Shown here piece after piece: positions 21,547-31,971 of a DNA stretch of 64,000 nt. This DNA is from Plenodomus lindquistii (Eukaryota; Ascomycota; Dothideomycetes; Pleosporales; Leptosphaeriaceae), in assembly GCA_025504975.1 (NCBI GenBank), contig JANUWI010000005.1, positions 1,364,001 through 1,428,000 of the forward strand. Direction: 5' to 3'. The position numbers and the translations under genes were made by a program. The notes below the pieces were generated by a model. It ran no database searches and was not told the DNA's origin. It was given only the letters and a program-made list of their open reading frames with translations. How positions within the stretch are numbered: the first letter of the stretch is position 1; each line of letters begins with the position of its first letter.

Positions 21547-22671
21547 ATGGACGCCACCAACGGCGATTTTTTGAGTCTGTTGAACGCCACTGACATCGAC
21601 CTCTCGGATCTGATGAACTCGACCGCATCTCCCCAATTCATGGATCCCTGTATGGGCCCAGAATTGAACCGCACATTCGCGCTGTGTGGTATAACAGACT
21701 CGTTCTGGGGCTATCGTCCCAGTTATAGTGCAAATCTCGCTTTCGCCATCCTCTTTGCCATATCCATGATTGCATTCCTGGCCCAAGGCTTCCTGAGCAA
21801 GAGGTGGTGGGGCTTCACCTTTGCCATGGTGTTTGGATGTGCACTTGAGCTAGCTGGGTACATTGGGCGGGCCAGAGCTTATGAGCATCTGTGGAGCGAA
21901 GTACGATTAAGGATATCATTGAAGAATCTTCGTGATCAGGCTGACAAGTTTTAGGACTACTTTCTCATTCAAATTGTCTGCCTCACTGTCGCACCTGCCT
22001 TCCTTGCCGCCGGCATCTATCTGTGTCTCGCTCGTATTGTCGCCGCCTTCGGCGATGAAAATTCACGCATCAAACCACGCTCTTACCCTCTGATCTTCAT
22101 TGTATGCGATGTCATCTCTTTGGTTCTGCAAGCCACGGGTGGCGGCATGGCAAGTGTCGCAACCCACAATGACGAGAAGCCCGACACCGGAAACCACATC
22201 ATGCTCGCCGGTCTCGCATTCCAGGTTTTTACTCTTTGCCTCTTCATTGGCCTCGCTCTCGACTTCGCCTTCCGCACTTACCGTCGTATTTCGAAGTTCG
22301 GCGCAAGCTCCACCCTCGACGAGTCTCATGCTGAACTTCGAGCGTCATGGGTATTCAAGGGCTTCCTTATCGCTCTTACCATCTCGACGCTCTGCATCTT
22401 CACTCGGTGTGTCTACCGTGTTGCGGAGTTGAGCGAGGGCTGGAGTGGACACTTGATGTTGACTCAGAAATACTTTGTTGGCCTCGAGGGAGCCGTCATC
22501 ATCGCAGCAGTGCTTATACTTAACCTTTTTCATCCGGGCTTGTGCATGAAGGAAGCAGGACAGGCGAACGCCCTCAGTGGTGCCAGCAGGACTTGGTACG
22601 GCACGAAAACGTCGAGCGTTGGCAGCAGTCACGGATCTCACATGGAGCTTAAGGACAGGGGTAGTGCATAG
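21547..22671 (+). CDS. RTA1-like seven-helix membrane protein (lipid-translocating exporter family)
   Basis: Exons 21547-21900 and 21955-22671 with a 54-bp intron (GTACGA, CTGAC branch, TAG). Product 356 residues. The N-terminus is short, lumenal or extracellular, and has three N-glycosylation sequons (NAT, NST, NRT). Seven hydrophobic helices follow with family blocks: ELAGYIGR at the end of helix II, APAFLAAGIYLCL in helix III, and DVISLVLQATGGGMA in helix IV. The tail is Ser/Gly-rich and cytosolic. The family includes yeast RTA1, RSB1 and related proteins tied to resistance to aminocholesterol or sphingoid bases. Transport of lipids is the usual inference, but the substrate cannot be told from sequence. 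Start chosen at the first ATG giving a short hydrophilic N-terminus. Confidence 0.92.
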
Positions 22672-23303
22672 AGTAGCGTTTGAGCTGGTCGACCTGGGTA
22701 ATATGGAGTTACGGATCGATGCGGAATGGCGCACATGACCTGGCTTCCCGGAGGATGAAGCTTGCATGCCGATTTCGCTCGCTCACTCGCGACTTTTAGG
22801 ATAACTAAGATTCTTTTCATGGAGACACTCATAGACGTAGCTCTCCAAGTTTAGTTGATCACACACTATAATATTCTTCTGAACATCATCGAATTTCATC
22901 TTTCTGGGGCTTATATGCTCTTTTGATGTGCATCTTGTTTACTTCAGAGCTAAAAAGGCTTCACAGGTCTTGAGAGCCGGGATATTATCGTCACCGATAA
23001 GTCTGTCGGTCCTCAAATCTTTGTGGATACCAACCGTTTGCGCAGCCTTAGCTTGACGGTGGCGAGATGACGCTGTACTGTACCGTACCGTACTGCCGCC
23101 TTCACTTTAGTTCCTTCACCTACGCCAAGCAGTCATGTGAGTCGTAGTATTCGCCATTAGCTGTCTTCAAGTCTCCCAGGTAAGTTATCTGGATTATCTA
23201 CTTCCTTTTTCCTTGCTGCTCTCACTCCACCCACACCTGACGGCCACACAGTGTCGCCCAAACTCACGGTTGTAGCCAGCATATATCCGTAAAAACCACG
23301 ACC
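22672..23303. other. Intergenic region, promoter of the BTB gene
   Basis: About 630 bp between two plus-strand genes. A short GTACCGTACCGTACTG repeat lies near 23085-23098. No supported coding sequence. Confidence 0.5.
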
Positions 23304-24799
23304 ATGAACCAGGCCGAAGACGTCGAGGTCACCCTCGGCCACAACCGCCGCTACAAGTTTCACTCTGGCACTCTGGCCCGCAACTCCACCTTGTTCGCCG
23401 ATATGCTCACCGAGCAACACGCCGCCAAACTGAGCCAGCGCGCAAAAAATGCCGGTGTCAAAGTCCGCTGGCTCATCGAGCTCACACGCCTACCGGACAG
23501 CCAGTTCCCCGCCGGACGTCTCGCTCTTGTTGTACGTCACCTCTCCCGTTTGCGCGTCGCACTTGAGTGCAGCATAACGCTTTGTCCATATTCTAACGCA
23601 ACCGCGCACAGGAACTCACACAAAACGGCGACCGCGCCGATGGCCGCAGCGGTCTCATTGTCAATGAAAACGGTAGGATTCCCAAACACGACGAAGCCAT
23701 TGCGGCCTACGAAGCCGTGTTCTACGCCTTCTATAACAACGAAGTTACGGTTGACGACAGCGAAATGAGCGCCGCGCTACAGGACTGCTACCAGCTGCTC
23801 CAAATCTCCGACTACTTGGGCTGTACGCGTCTGATCAGCAAGCCCATCGAAGTTGCCCTGATGAAGCACGGTCAAGATCTCTTCCGTGCGATCCAGGGAA
23901 AACCCCATGCTTGGATCGATATGGCGAGCCGCATCAAATCCGAGCTCATATTCCGCGAATGCATGATCCACCTGGTTGGGAACTGGAAGGTGCTGCAACT
24001 GGACCATAGTGTCAAGGATCGGCTTCGCGACTCCCCGGGTACCAAAGCGCTCATTGTACAGTACCATCGCGGGCTGCAGAATCAGTGTCGCAAACTCGAA
24101 TTGGCGGTCACGACGCATTATCCTGGAAAACTAGCGAATCCAGTTGAGGAATTGCCGATCAAGCGGGAAGCATACGCCAAGGACATACTGGTATGGATGG
24201 CGCTGTCGTTCTTCCGGCACTGGGTCGGACAGCGACTGATTACAGAGCAAGGGCGACTCGCCAAAGACTCTGGATTCGCACTGTACAAGTGCCTGGGTAC
24301 GGCGGGCGAGGCCTACATGGACAAGAGCGTCATCAACCAGTTCCACACCAAGTTTCCCATGACGAAGAAAGCCCTCAACGTCTTGGAAAATCACCTGTAC
24401 GAGATCAAGGAATGCATCAAGGGTGTTGTCACGGCTCACGAGATTCTCAAGACGACTTGCCAGCTGGATATCCATCGATTCCCTGTGGGCTATCTTACAT
24501 GTACGGAATTTGCAAGGGGCGACTTTCCTTGGTTGAAGAAGATTGCGGAAGCGCCGATGCGCCCGAAGAAGAGGGAGTATCAGCGTGGGGGCAACGACAT
24601 TGCGAGGCAGAATCTGGACACGGCGAGGGTGTTCCAGGAGAAGAGTGTCAGTGTCGAGGGGGAGTTTGAGGATGAGGAGGGATTGGAGGGGGAGGAGGAG
24701 GAGGAGGCAGATGAGGGGATGGAGGATTTGGAGGGGGAGTTGGAGAACGGTTCAGAGGAGGAGGGTGGACCGAGTGCGAAGAGGGCCAGGGTGGGTTAG
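23304..24799 (+). CDS. BTB/POZ-domain protein with acidic C-terminus (1 of 3 nearby)
   Basis: Exons 23304-23531 and 23612-24799; 80-bp intron (GTACGT, TCTAAC branch, CAG). Product 471 residues. The N-terminal part (about 5-150) reads as a fungal BTB domain: a DVEVTLG strand, the hydrophobic core FHSGTLARNSTLFADML, then the EAVFYAFYNNEV block and a helical C-lobe ending LQISDYLGC. After it comes a mostly helical region of unknown fold, and the last 50 residues are strongly acidic (runs of Glu) followed by the basic SAKRARVG, which could act as a nuclear signal. BTB proteins pair with themselves or with Cullin-3 and are often substrate adaptors; nothing here fixes the partner. Confidence 0.85.
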
Positions 24800-24988
24800 A
24801 GGGCCTTGGGGGGTACTTGTGCATGCTTGACTGAGGCTTTGTGCACTCTTTGTAGAATAGTCGCGTGACATACAAAGCCATGTGGAATCAAATGTTTCTT
24901 CCCCCCTCTGGACTCGATTCCATCTTCTGGGACCTTGGCATGTAATCGACGCCCCGCTCGCGCCTTGTACACGAAACCACTGGACGGC

Positions 24989-25280
24989 TTACTCGTCGTC
25001 GAATCCAGTCGGCTTTGGCCGCGGTCCTTTTGGCACTGGAGGAGGGTCAGCGGTAGCGCAAGTGGGCAGCCTCTGGAAACGGACCGGGATATGTCATGGG
25101 AATCTTCGCAATGGGCTCCGCGCCCATGTACCTCCGAATGGGCGGGACGGTCAGCACCACGACGGGCCCCGACAAGCCGACGATGATGGAGTAGAAGTAG
25201 GCAGGCTTGTTGATTGAGGCCCAGTGCAGGTAGCGCAGGGGCTGCTGGAAGAAGCGCGGGGAGGACGGGATGCCGGACAT
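24989..25280 (-). CDS. nuo9.5: NADH:ubiquinone oxidoreductase 9.5 kDa subunit (complex I)
   Basis: Exons 25280-25085 and 25035-24989; 49-bp intron with an uncommon donor GTCCGT, a CTGAC branch and CAG. Product 80 residues, the size of the fungal 9.5 kDa accessory subunit. Family blocks: FFQQPLRYLHWAS near the start, one membrane helix at about 27-47, PPIRRYMG, and the C-terminal PMTYPVPKGPRPKPTGFDD, which is restored only when the intron is removed. It is a single-pass accessory subunit of complex I in the mitochondrial inner membrane. A (CA)n run ends 8 nt upstream of the ATG in the transcript sense. The frame remains open upstream through both microsatellites to an ATG at 25514, which would add a His/Asn/Thr-rich extension; I do not favour that start. 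Confidence 0.93.
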
Positions 25281-25284
25281 GGTC

Positions 25285-25287
<3 letters not shown>

Positions 25288-25332
<45 letters not shown>
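25288..25332. repeat. (TG)n dinucleotide microsatellite
   Basis: An uninterrupted TG run of about 22 units lies in the shared promoter of the complex I subunit and WBP1. It starts 8 nt from the subunit's ATG, so in that gene's transcript it is a (CA)n run in the immediate 5' leader. Confidence 0.95.
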
Positions 25333-25333
<1 letters not shown>

Positions 25334-25355
25334 GTGCCAGTCGCCGGTGAAGGAG

Positions 25356-25418
25356 GTGGTTGTGGTTGTGGTTGTGGTTGTGGTTGTGGTTGTAGTTGTG
25401 GTTGTGGTTGTGGTTGTT
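25356..25418. repeat. (GGTTGT)n hexamer microsatellite
   Basis: About ten GGTTGT units with one interruption (TGTAGT at about 25390). It sits about 24 bp from the TG run, between the complex I subunit and WBP1. Both repeats keep open frames on both strands, which creates misleading low-complexity ORFs. Confidence 0.92.
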
Positions 25419-25598
25419 GCACTGTGGCAGCACCAATCGGCGTGCAGCGATTTTCCGGGCCCAAGACATCCCCCCAGTCGCCTTGGCAGTGCATACGTCT
25501 CCCGTCATGTACACGCTCTACAGTAGAGCAGACTCGAGTTCCATTCGAGTTCCCATCTGGCCGTCTTCCCTTGTTACCCACGCCCACAGCCTGCAAAG

Positions 25599-27127
25599 AT
25601 GAGGGGCCTAGTCGCGTTGCTTGTTTCGGCGGTTGGCCTGGTGGCGGTGCACGCCAGGAGCTTCACGGGCGACCGGCTGCTGGTCGTGCTCGAGGACCAG
25701 GCCGAGCGCGAAAAGTACAGCGTGTTTCTCGACGATCTGAGTGGCAAGTCTCTCCCTCTCCATCCATCTGCCTCTGCCTCTACTTGGCCTGGACGCGCTC
25801 TAACCCATCGCCCAGCGCGCGGCTTCTCCACCACCATCGAGTCGCCCAAAACCGACGGCCTCTCCCTCGTCAAGCACGGCGAGCGCGCATACGACCACGT
25901 CGTGCTCCTCCCCGCAAAGTCAAAAGGCCTCGGCCCTGCCCTGACGGCCCACAGCCTCCTCGAGTTTATGAAGCAACAAGGCAACATCCTGCTTGCCCTG
26001 TCCAGCCAACAGCCCACCCCATCCGCCCTCCACGCCCTTTTGCTCGAGCTCGACATCACCATCCCCGCCGACAAGGGCGCCCTGGTCGTCGACCACTTCA
26101 ACTACGACGCCTCGTCTGCCGCAGACCACCACGACGTCCTGCTCCTGCCCTTCCCCGCCCAGCTGCGCCCACATGTCAAGAACTACTTTGCCGCAGACGG
26201 CCACCTGGCCGTGCCGCGCGCCGTTGGCCAGGTCCTCGGAAACGAATCCCCGCTTCTCTCGCCCATCCTCCGCGCGCCCCCCACGGCCTACAGCTACAAC
26301 CCCAAGGACGAAGTCGAGGGCGTCGAGGACCCGTTCGCTGTTGGCGCACAGCTGAATCTCGTCTCGGCCCTCCAGGCCAACAATGACGCGCGTCTGGCCG
26401 TGGTTGGATCAGCCGAGATGCTCCAGAACAAGTGGTTCGCCGAAAAAGTAAAGCTCAACGGCCATTCCCTCACCACTGCCAACCGCCTCTTTGCCGAGAA
26501 GCTGTCGTCCTGGACCTTCAAGGAGACTGGCGTCCTTACTGTAGGCAAGGTTCTACATTACCAGGACGAGGGTGCCAGCAAGAAGCTCAACACCAGCACT
26601 GCCATTCCCGAGAACAATCCTGGCATTTACCGCGTCAAGACTGACGTCGTAAGTCTCTTAGCCATATCCCGTCATCTATCCCAGCCTCTCGACTAACCTT
26701 CGTGCAGCACTACCAAGTTGAAATCTCCGAATACTCCCATGACCACCTAATCCCCTACACTCCCTCCCCTTCGGACACCCTGCAACTCGAATTCTCCATG
26801 CTCTCCCCCTTTCACCGCCTCAACCTCTCTCCCATTGCGCAAACCGCAAATGCCACCATCTTCGGCGTCGCCTTCAAGACCCCCGATCAACACGGCATCT
26901 TCAACTTCCGCATCAACTACCGCCGCCCCTTCCTCACCAACATTGACGAGAAGAGGCAGGTCACGGTGCGCCACTTTGCGCACGACGAGTGGCCGAGGAG
27001 TTGGCAGATTAGTGGCGCGTGGGTCTGGATCGGGGGCATTTGGGTCACCGTCGTGGGGTGGGTGGCGTTTGTCGTCATGTGGTTGTACAGTGCGCCGCCC
27101 GCAGGCAAGGTCAAGAAGACGCAGTAG
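25599..27127 (+). CDS. WBP1: WBP1/OST48, oligosaccharyltransferase subunit
   Basis: Exons 25599-25743, 25816-26648 and 26708-27127. The second intron is a standard 59 bp (GTAAGT, GACTAAC branch, CAG). The first (72 bp) is best read as GC..AG: donor G|GCAAGT gives LSARGF, as in relatives, while a GT donor at 25741 gives LTRGF. Product 465 residues: a signal peptide (about 1-19), the conserved opening RLLVVLED, a lumenal domain, one membrane helix near the C-terminus (about 428-452) and the tail KKTQ, a dilysine ER-retrieval signal. WBP1 is an essential subunit of the complex that transfers the lipid-linked glycan to Asn in nascent proteins in the ER. Confidence 0.95.
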
Positions 27128-27523
27128 GACTGCGTTGGTGACGTGATGGGTAGTGAGGAATGAAACAAGGGGTTTACGTCGAGGTAGAGCGATCAAGCAA
27201 GCGTGTTGATAATACCCCATTGGTGATGCAAAGTATGCATATGATTCTTAGTAGAGCCATTTCATAGGGGGAGAATGTAGAGCATTCCAACGAAAAAGAA
27301 TATGCAATATTCTAAACGTCACTGATTTGAACTGTGCAATCTTTGTTTGGTTCAACTTTGACTTTTACTCTTCTTCCAATCTTTATACACACTCCATCCA
27401 TTACGTAACCAAGTTTTCCATGTTCAAGCAGCTTTCTCCACACCTACTCTCACGTCCGTTCTCCTCATGAATGAATCATGCAACACATCCTTTTCCCCAT
27501 TTCCCATCAATGCACCCTCCACC
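27128..27523. other. Intergenic, convergent 3' ends
   Basis: About 400 bp between the stops of WBP1 and the second BTB gene. 3' UTR-like, AT-rich in parts (AATATGCAATATTC near 27299). No coding sequence. Confidence 0.6.
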
Positions 27524-29121
27524 TCATAACACATCCCCAAAGGCGACGCCCCATCGCCTCCCTGAACTGTCCATATAGCCCTTCGGCACTGGAAAGGCAG
27601 CAACTGTGAAACCATCCTCACACAAACTCTGACACACATCATCTCCGAAAGCCACCATCTCCCTCAACATGCCGACGAAGAGCTCAATTTTCAACCACGT
27701 GTTGATATGCGGTTTGATCAACGTGTCCAACACTGCGGAGCGCAGAGCGTCGCTGCGATCAGGCGTGTTGCGCCAGAGCAGGACAATGGAGTAAAGGAGG
27801 GGTGGAATGAGAATATTACCATTGGTTGTCGTGTCCATCGTAGACGTGATATTAATTGGCCATTGAATCTTCGAGTCGAGAATGGCGTGGGCTAAGCCAA
27901 TGTACTGTTCTGTGGCATACGTACACAGGGAGGGGATGACATATTTGCGACCGAGGAAGTAGGCGTGGACGTGCAGGTCTGGGAGTGTGGTGGCAGGGAA
28001 GTGAAGGGCAAGGGTGCTGGTGTCCAAGAGGTATGTACCTGTAGTGAGGAAGGAGTGTAGGGCTGGGATCGCCGGGGGAAAATCGTCACGGAGACGAAGG
28101 CACTGTGTTTGAGAGGGCTGGAGGTGCTTGTCAGCTTGTTTCTTCTGGAAGAGAGTGGCTGGAGAGGGTCAAACTTACGGGAAAGGGTGCTTTGAGGAGT
28201 CGACCAAAGTAGGGCGATGAGGCGATGAGAGTGAATCTTGAGATGCTGAGATGCTGTGTGCCGCGTGCAAAGGAAATGATTACGTCGTCTGGGGCGAGAT
28301 CGGGAAAGTGTCTGATGGCAGATTAGGCAGTGGCATCAAGGCCGCTTAAATTGTACTTACGTCTTGAAGACGGCTGATGATAGGTGAAAGCATGACGTGC
28401 GATTCGCGACAGGCCAACGGCTCTGAACTGGCTTGGGCTGCGGCCAACCAGGTATCTCGAACAGTGAGAGGTTTTGGAAGTTCAGAGCGCTCGTTGTGAT
28501 CATATTGGCATTGTCGACCTGATCCGGCACGCCTAGCACCGTTTCCTGGAAGTCCGCGAGATCTTCGTGAATGGCGAAGTCCGGGCTGGTGCAGGAACCC
28601 AGGACAGGACAGCGTGGGGGACTGGAGCTGCGATTGGTACTAGAGCCACGAGGACTGGTATCAAACATGCGCTGATCTCCCGCCTGAGTGGTCGAAGAAC
28701 CTGGCGGAAGATGGCAATACGGGGGCAGCATTGCATTGCTGGAACTAACAGGCTCGAGCAAAGGCTCTATCGTGTTCTCAGGCGTTATGTTGGGGGTCGC
28801 CCCACCTGCATTTGAGTCTAAGGATAGAAGAGAGACAAAATCGAGATCCAAGTCATGCTCTGCGAGGTCGACCTTCAGACCTTGGCAGACGTTGGTAGGG
28901 TGCGTATCGTTTGATGGAGAGATCCGGTTTTCTTTGTCAACGATGGAGCTATTTGTAGGGTTGTGGAAGATCTGAGCTGACATGTTAGGTGATGGCGCGA
29001 AAGGAGACGCGAGAAACGATGCGATAAGCCTTTTGTCTGCTCGACAAGTAGCTTCGTCGACGAGTCCTGGATGGTCTTGGAACGCCTTGCTGAAGGCACG
29101 CTTGCGAACTTGACGGCCCAT
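27524..29121 (-). CDS. BTB/POZ-domain protein with disordered N-terminus (2 of 3 nearby)
   Basis: Exons 29121-28361, 28311-28179 and 28117-27524; introns of 49 bp (GTAAGT..CAG) and 61 bp (GTAAGT, GCTGAC branch, CAG). Product 495 residues. The first 250 are Ser/Pro/Asn-rich and probably disordered, starting MGRQVRKRAF with a basic patch. The BTB domain is assembled across all three exons (about 254-345): DDVIISFARG, then the RFTLIASSPYFGRLLKAPFP core, then the LRLRDDFPPAIPALHSFL strand-helix. A helical region completes the protein. The first ATG used here lies 8 codons into the open frame. A role as adaptor is inferred from the domain alone. It is followed at 367 bp by a third BTB gene on the same strand. 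Confidence 0.85.
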
Positions 29122-29488
29122 TCCTGGTTGATGGGGGAGGTCCAAGGACAGAGTGAGCTTGAATTGGTGGAGAAGATTTTGAGAGACATCTGTACTTATA
29201 GTGACAAAAGCCTGTAGTGCTACCGTTCAGACATGGCCAGAGCATGCAGGACTGCGACGGACCACGTTGGTCACGGGCGATCCCAACAGTCACTGCGTTT
29301 GTCGTCTTTGTACATGTGCAACGATAACGCGTCATTGCGACAAAAGCGAGGGTTTCTTCCGCTCCGTTACTTGGGTGACCTTCAACTGTGGCTGATTTGG
29401 GCTTTGGTACTAGTGAGTGTGAGTAAGTACCCAAACCGCCCATAGCAAGGGCAAGCAGGAGTGAATGTAGAATTGGTGGCGCGGTTTA
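29122..29488. other. Short intergenic region between two BTB genes
   Basis: This 367-bp stretch should carry the promoter of the second BTB gene and the terminator of the third. Nothing repeated or coding is evident. Confidence 0.5.
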
Positions 29489-30475
29489 TCACTTCCATCG
29501 TGAGGCCATCTCTTCAAAGAGGTCTGCTCTGAACTCTGGCAACTCGTCCATGGACTCAAACACCGTTGCCATGGATTTTCCAGTCCCTTGAATGAAGGCC
29601 TGCACATGGTCTGCGCAAAGCTTGACCGACAATTGCCTTAGCTTATCTGCCTCAGCCGGCCGCTCCGATGCATACATCGCCCGTATTGCCAAAAGAAATT
29701 GCTCTTCGTTACCATCGACCATGAGTACCATGGTCGCAAGGTCCTCATACTTTTGCAACGCAAGTCGCCTCAGTCCATCAATACCATATCTTTCCGCAAG
29801 CATGTAAACATCCACATGCGAGCTCAGCGTGGTATCTCCATGGACTGCAATGTCAGAGCCTGCTAACTGATTCGTGTAGTCAAGCTGATAGCAGTATTGC
29901 ATCATTGCAGCCACAGCTCCAGGATCGTCTGCACTGAGATCAATGATGCCTCTTGGTATTTTCTAGTACCTATTAGCTGGGGGAATCGCGACGGATCGGG
30001 ACAAATGTACAGGCGAGATGACTACGGCACACACTTTGGCGAACCACCGTGAGTGATAAGACATGATATCTCGGTCAACGTGATAAACGTCACTCCTACA
30101 GCGTACGACTAGATCGGAACATTGCCATTTTACGGTTATCCTTGGTTCCAATAGTGGCGGTTCGACAGGCGGTGGAACAGGGGAGGATATCAGCAAAGGC
30201 GCAGAAGTTGGTCCGGCTTTGTTTTCACTTTGAGGTCTCGACTTCTTGAAGAAGCGCTTCCGGATACCAATCGAACCGCTAGAAAAGCTCACGCGATGTC
30301 TCGGTCTGTCGATAAGCTTGACCGACCCGACAGATGACGCAGCCGTAGATGTGGAGTTGATGGAACTTGTCGAGGATGCTCGTTGAAGATTGCTGACAGT
30401 CGTGTCTGTCGATGACACCGAAAGCCTGAATTCGAGATCTGTGCGTGCTTGACTAGCACGGTCCGATGTATACAT
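29489..30475 (-). CDS. BTB/POZ-domain protein (3 of 3 nearby)
   Basis: Exons 30475-30035 and 29962-29489; 72-bp intron (GTGTGT, GCTAAT branch, TAG). Product 304 residues. The first 110 are Ser/Thr- and Arg-rich. The BTB domain follows: SDLVVRCRSDVYHVDRDIM, SRWFAK, then across the intron RGIIDLSADDPGAVAAMMQYCY. This order (DLVV strand, S-x-W-F, IDLSxDDP, MLQYxY) is the common form of fungal BTB proteins. A C-terminal helical region carries the YMLAERYGIDGLRRLA helix. The three genes differ outside the BTB core, so they are not recent tandem copies. Function unknown. Confidence 0.87.
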
Positions 30476-31971
30476 AGCGGAATCGAGCCTGTCGTAGTGA
30501 GCGATGCAGCATGCTTAGAGCTGCCTCTGAGAGCTTACGCATTGCGAGCAACGGACACTGGAGTCACAAACATCATGTCCGAATGGGTATGTGCAGGAGC
30601 TCTCGGTTCAGAAATGCGTGCAGTCGCAGCCAGCGTCTGCAAGGGCGTGTACAGTTCACAGTTGCAACCAGCAGCTTGTCATCGTCACCAAGGGATGTAG
30701 TCGAAATCGTTTCGGCTCATTGCAACGTACGTACTGTATATACGTCGCCAGAACTACACTTTGCACGCACCCAGCGCTCGTACTACTCATGGCACATGTC
30801 CAGGAGAATATCTCAGAAGGGAATAAACCATCCAGCTTCCGGCGCTGATGCACACAAATGGGGCAGCTTCATATCAGGTCCTTGTGGATAGCCAATGAGC
30901 GGCCAGGCGCTAATTAGGACCGGAGCAAGTGGCATGGGTTGACGGGCTTATCGATAGTGGTTTCGCCTGCGTCAATTAATAACTACCGGCGCACCCCGCC
31001 AGCCCCGCCAGCCCCGGAGAAATATCGATAGTAATTAAGCATGACAGTTCTTGCCTTTGACGGAACGGGGGAAGCTCTTCTGGTCACACGGCTGTGGGGG
31101 CAGTAAAATCACAATAACAGTAAATTGCTCCCGAAGGAACCTTCGACGATCAGATACCTAAGCTAGAGGGGGCATAGAATAAGTAGGATCAGACCCTTTG
31201 ATTCAGAGACGGCGGAGAACACACGAATGCCAAGGTGTATACTTTCACGTAAGCAATCACGTGATGAGCACTAACACGGGGGCATACCTATCAGGGACTG
31301 ATTCTAATCAGGTTATAACATCAATTGAAATTGTCCACCTTACCTTCGACTATGAGACATTTTTGCTTTAGACTTGTTCAGCTTTGTAGGCGGGAAAGAG
31401 CTACATTGGACACTGACGGAGAAAACTTTGCAACTCTAGGCGTAGCGTTCATTTTCTTTTGCTTTCCCGAAACAAAGGCGCTGCTGCTGCTTGAAGAGAT
31501 GGATATCTTGTTAGGCTTGTGTGGAATAGCTAAGTGAGAGAAAGGAGCGTTGCTGTGTTTGAAAGAGGTGCATGAGGAGACTGGTCTCATAGACCTGCTA
31601 GCTTGTGCCGGTGTGTATCATGGGAGTAGAGATTGTGTCAGCGATACCGGGATGGAGAAGCCAGCCATGAATACCAAGTATGGTAGGGAAAGCCGGGTTG
31701 TGATTGTTGAATATGAACGAAGGTAGGCAACAGCACGTTTAAGTGAGTTGAAGTGGACGACGAGGCATGTAATAGTAATTGACCGAAGTTTTGATACATA
31801 CATCTATAGATGTGCGCCCAATCAAACATTGACCTTAGAACTGCAAAGATTAGTATGTTACAATCCAGAGTGATGAGACTGACAAAGTCGACTATGTAAT
31901 GTCCAACGCAACCCGTCATAAAGTCTGAAGTCGCGCGAACAAGCGTAGATCTTCAGAGGACAATTCTGAAA
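30476..31971. other. Intergenic region, no supported gene
   Basis: About 1.5 kb. It has a small C-rich motif repeat (CCCCGCCAG, three copies near 30996-31016) and scattered AT-rich stretches. Short frames (up to 126 codons) overlap on both strands and lack family features. The left end holds the promoter of the third BTB gene. Confidence 0.5.

Noticed and set aside
25288..25418. Repeat array considered as CRISPR
   Set aside because: Simple dinucleotide and hexamer repeats without spacers; the genome is eukaryotic.
25214..26386. 390-codon plus-strand frame
   Set aside because: Runs through the microsatellites and then out of frame through WBP1 exons; Arg/Pro-rich shadow.
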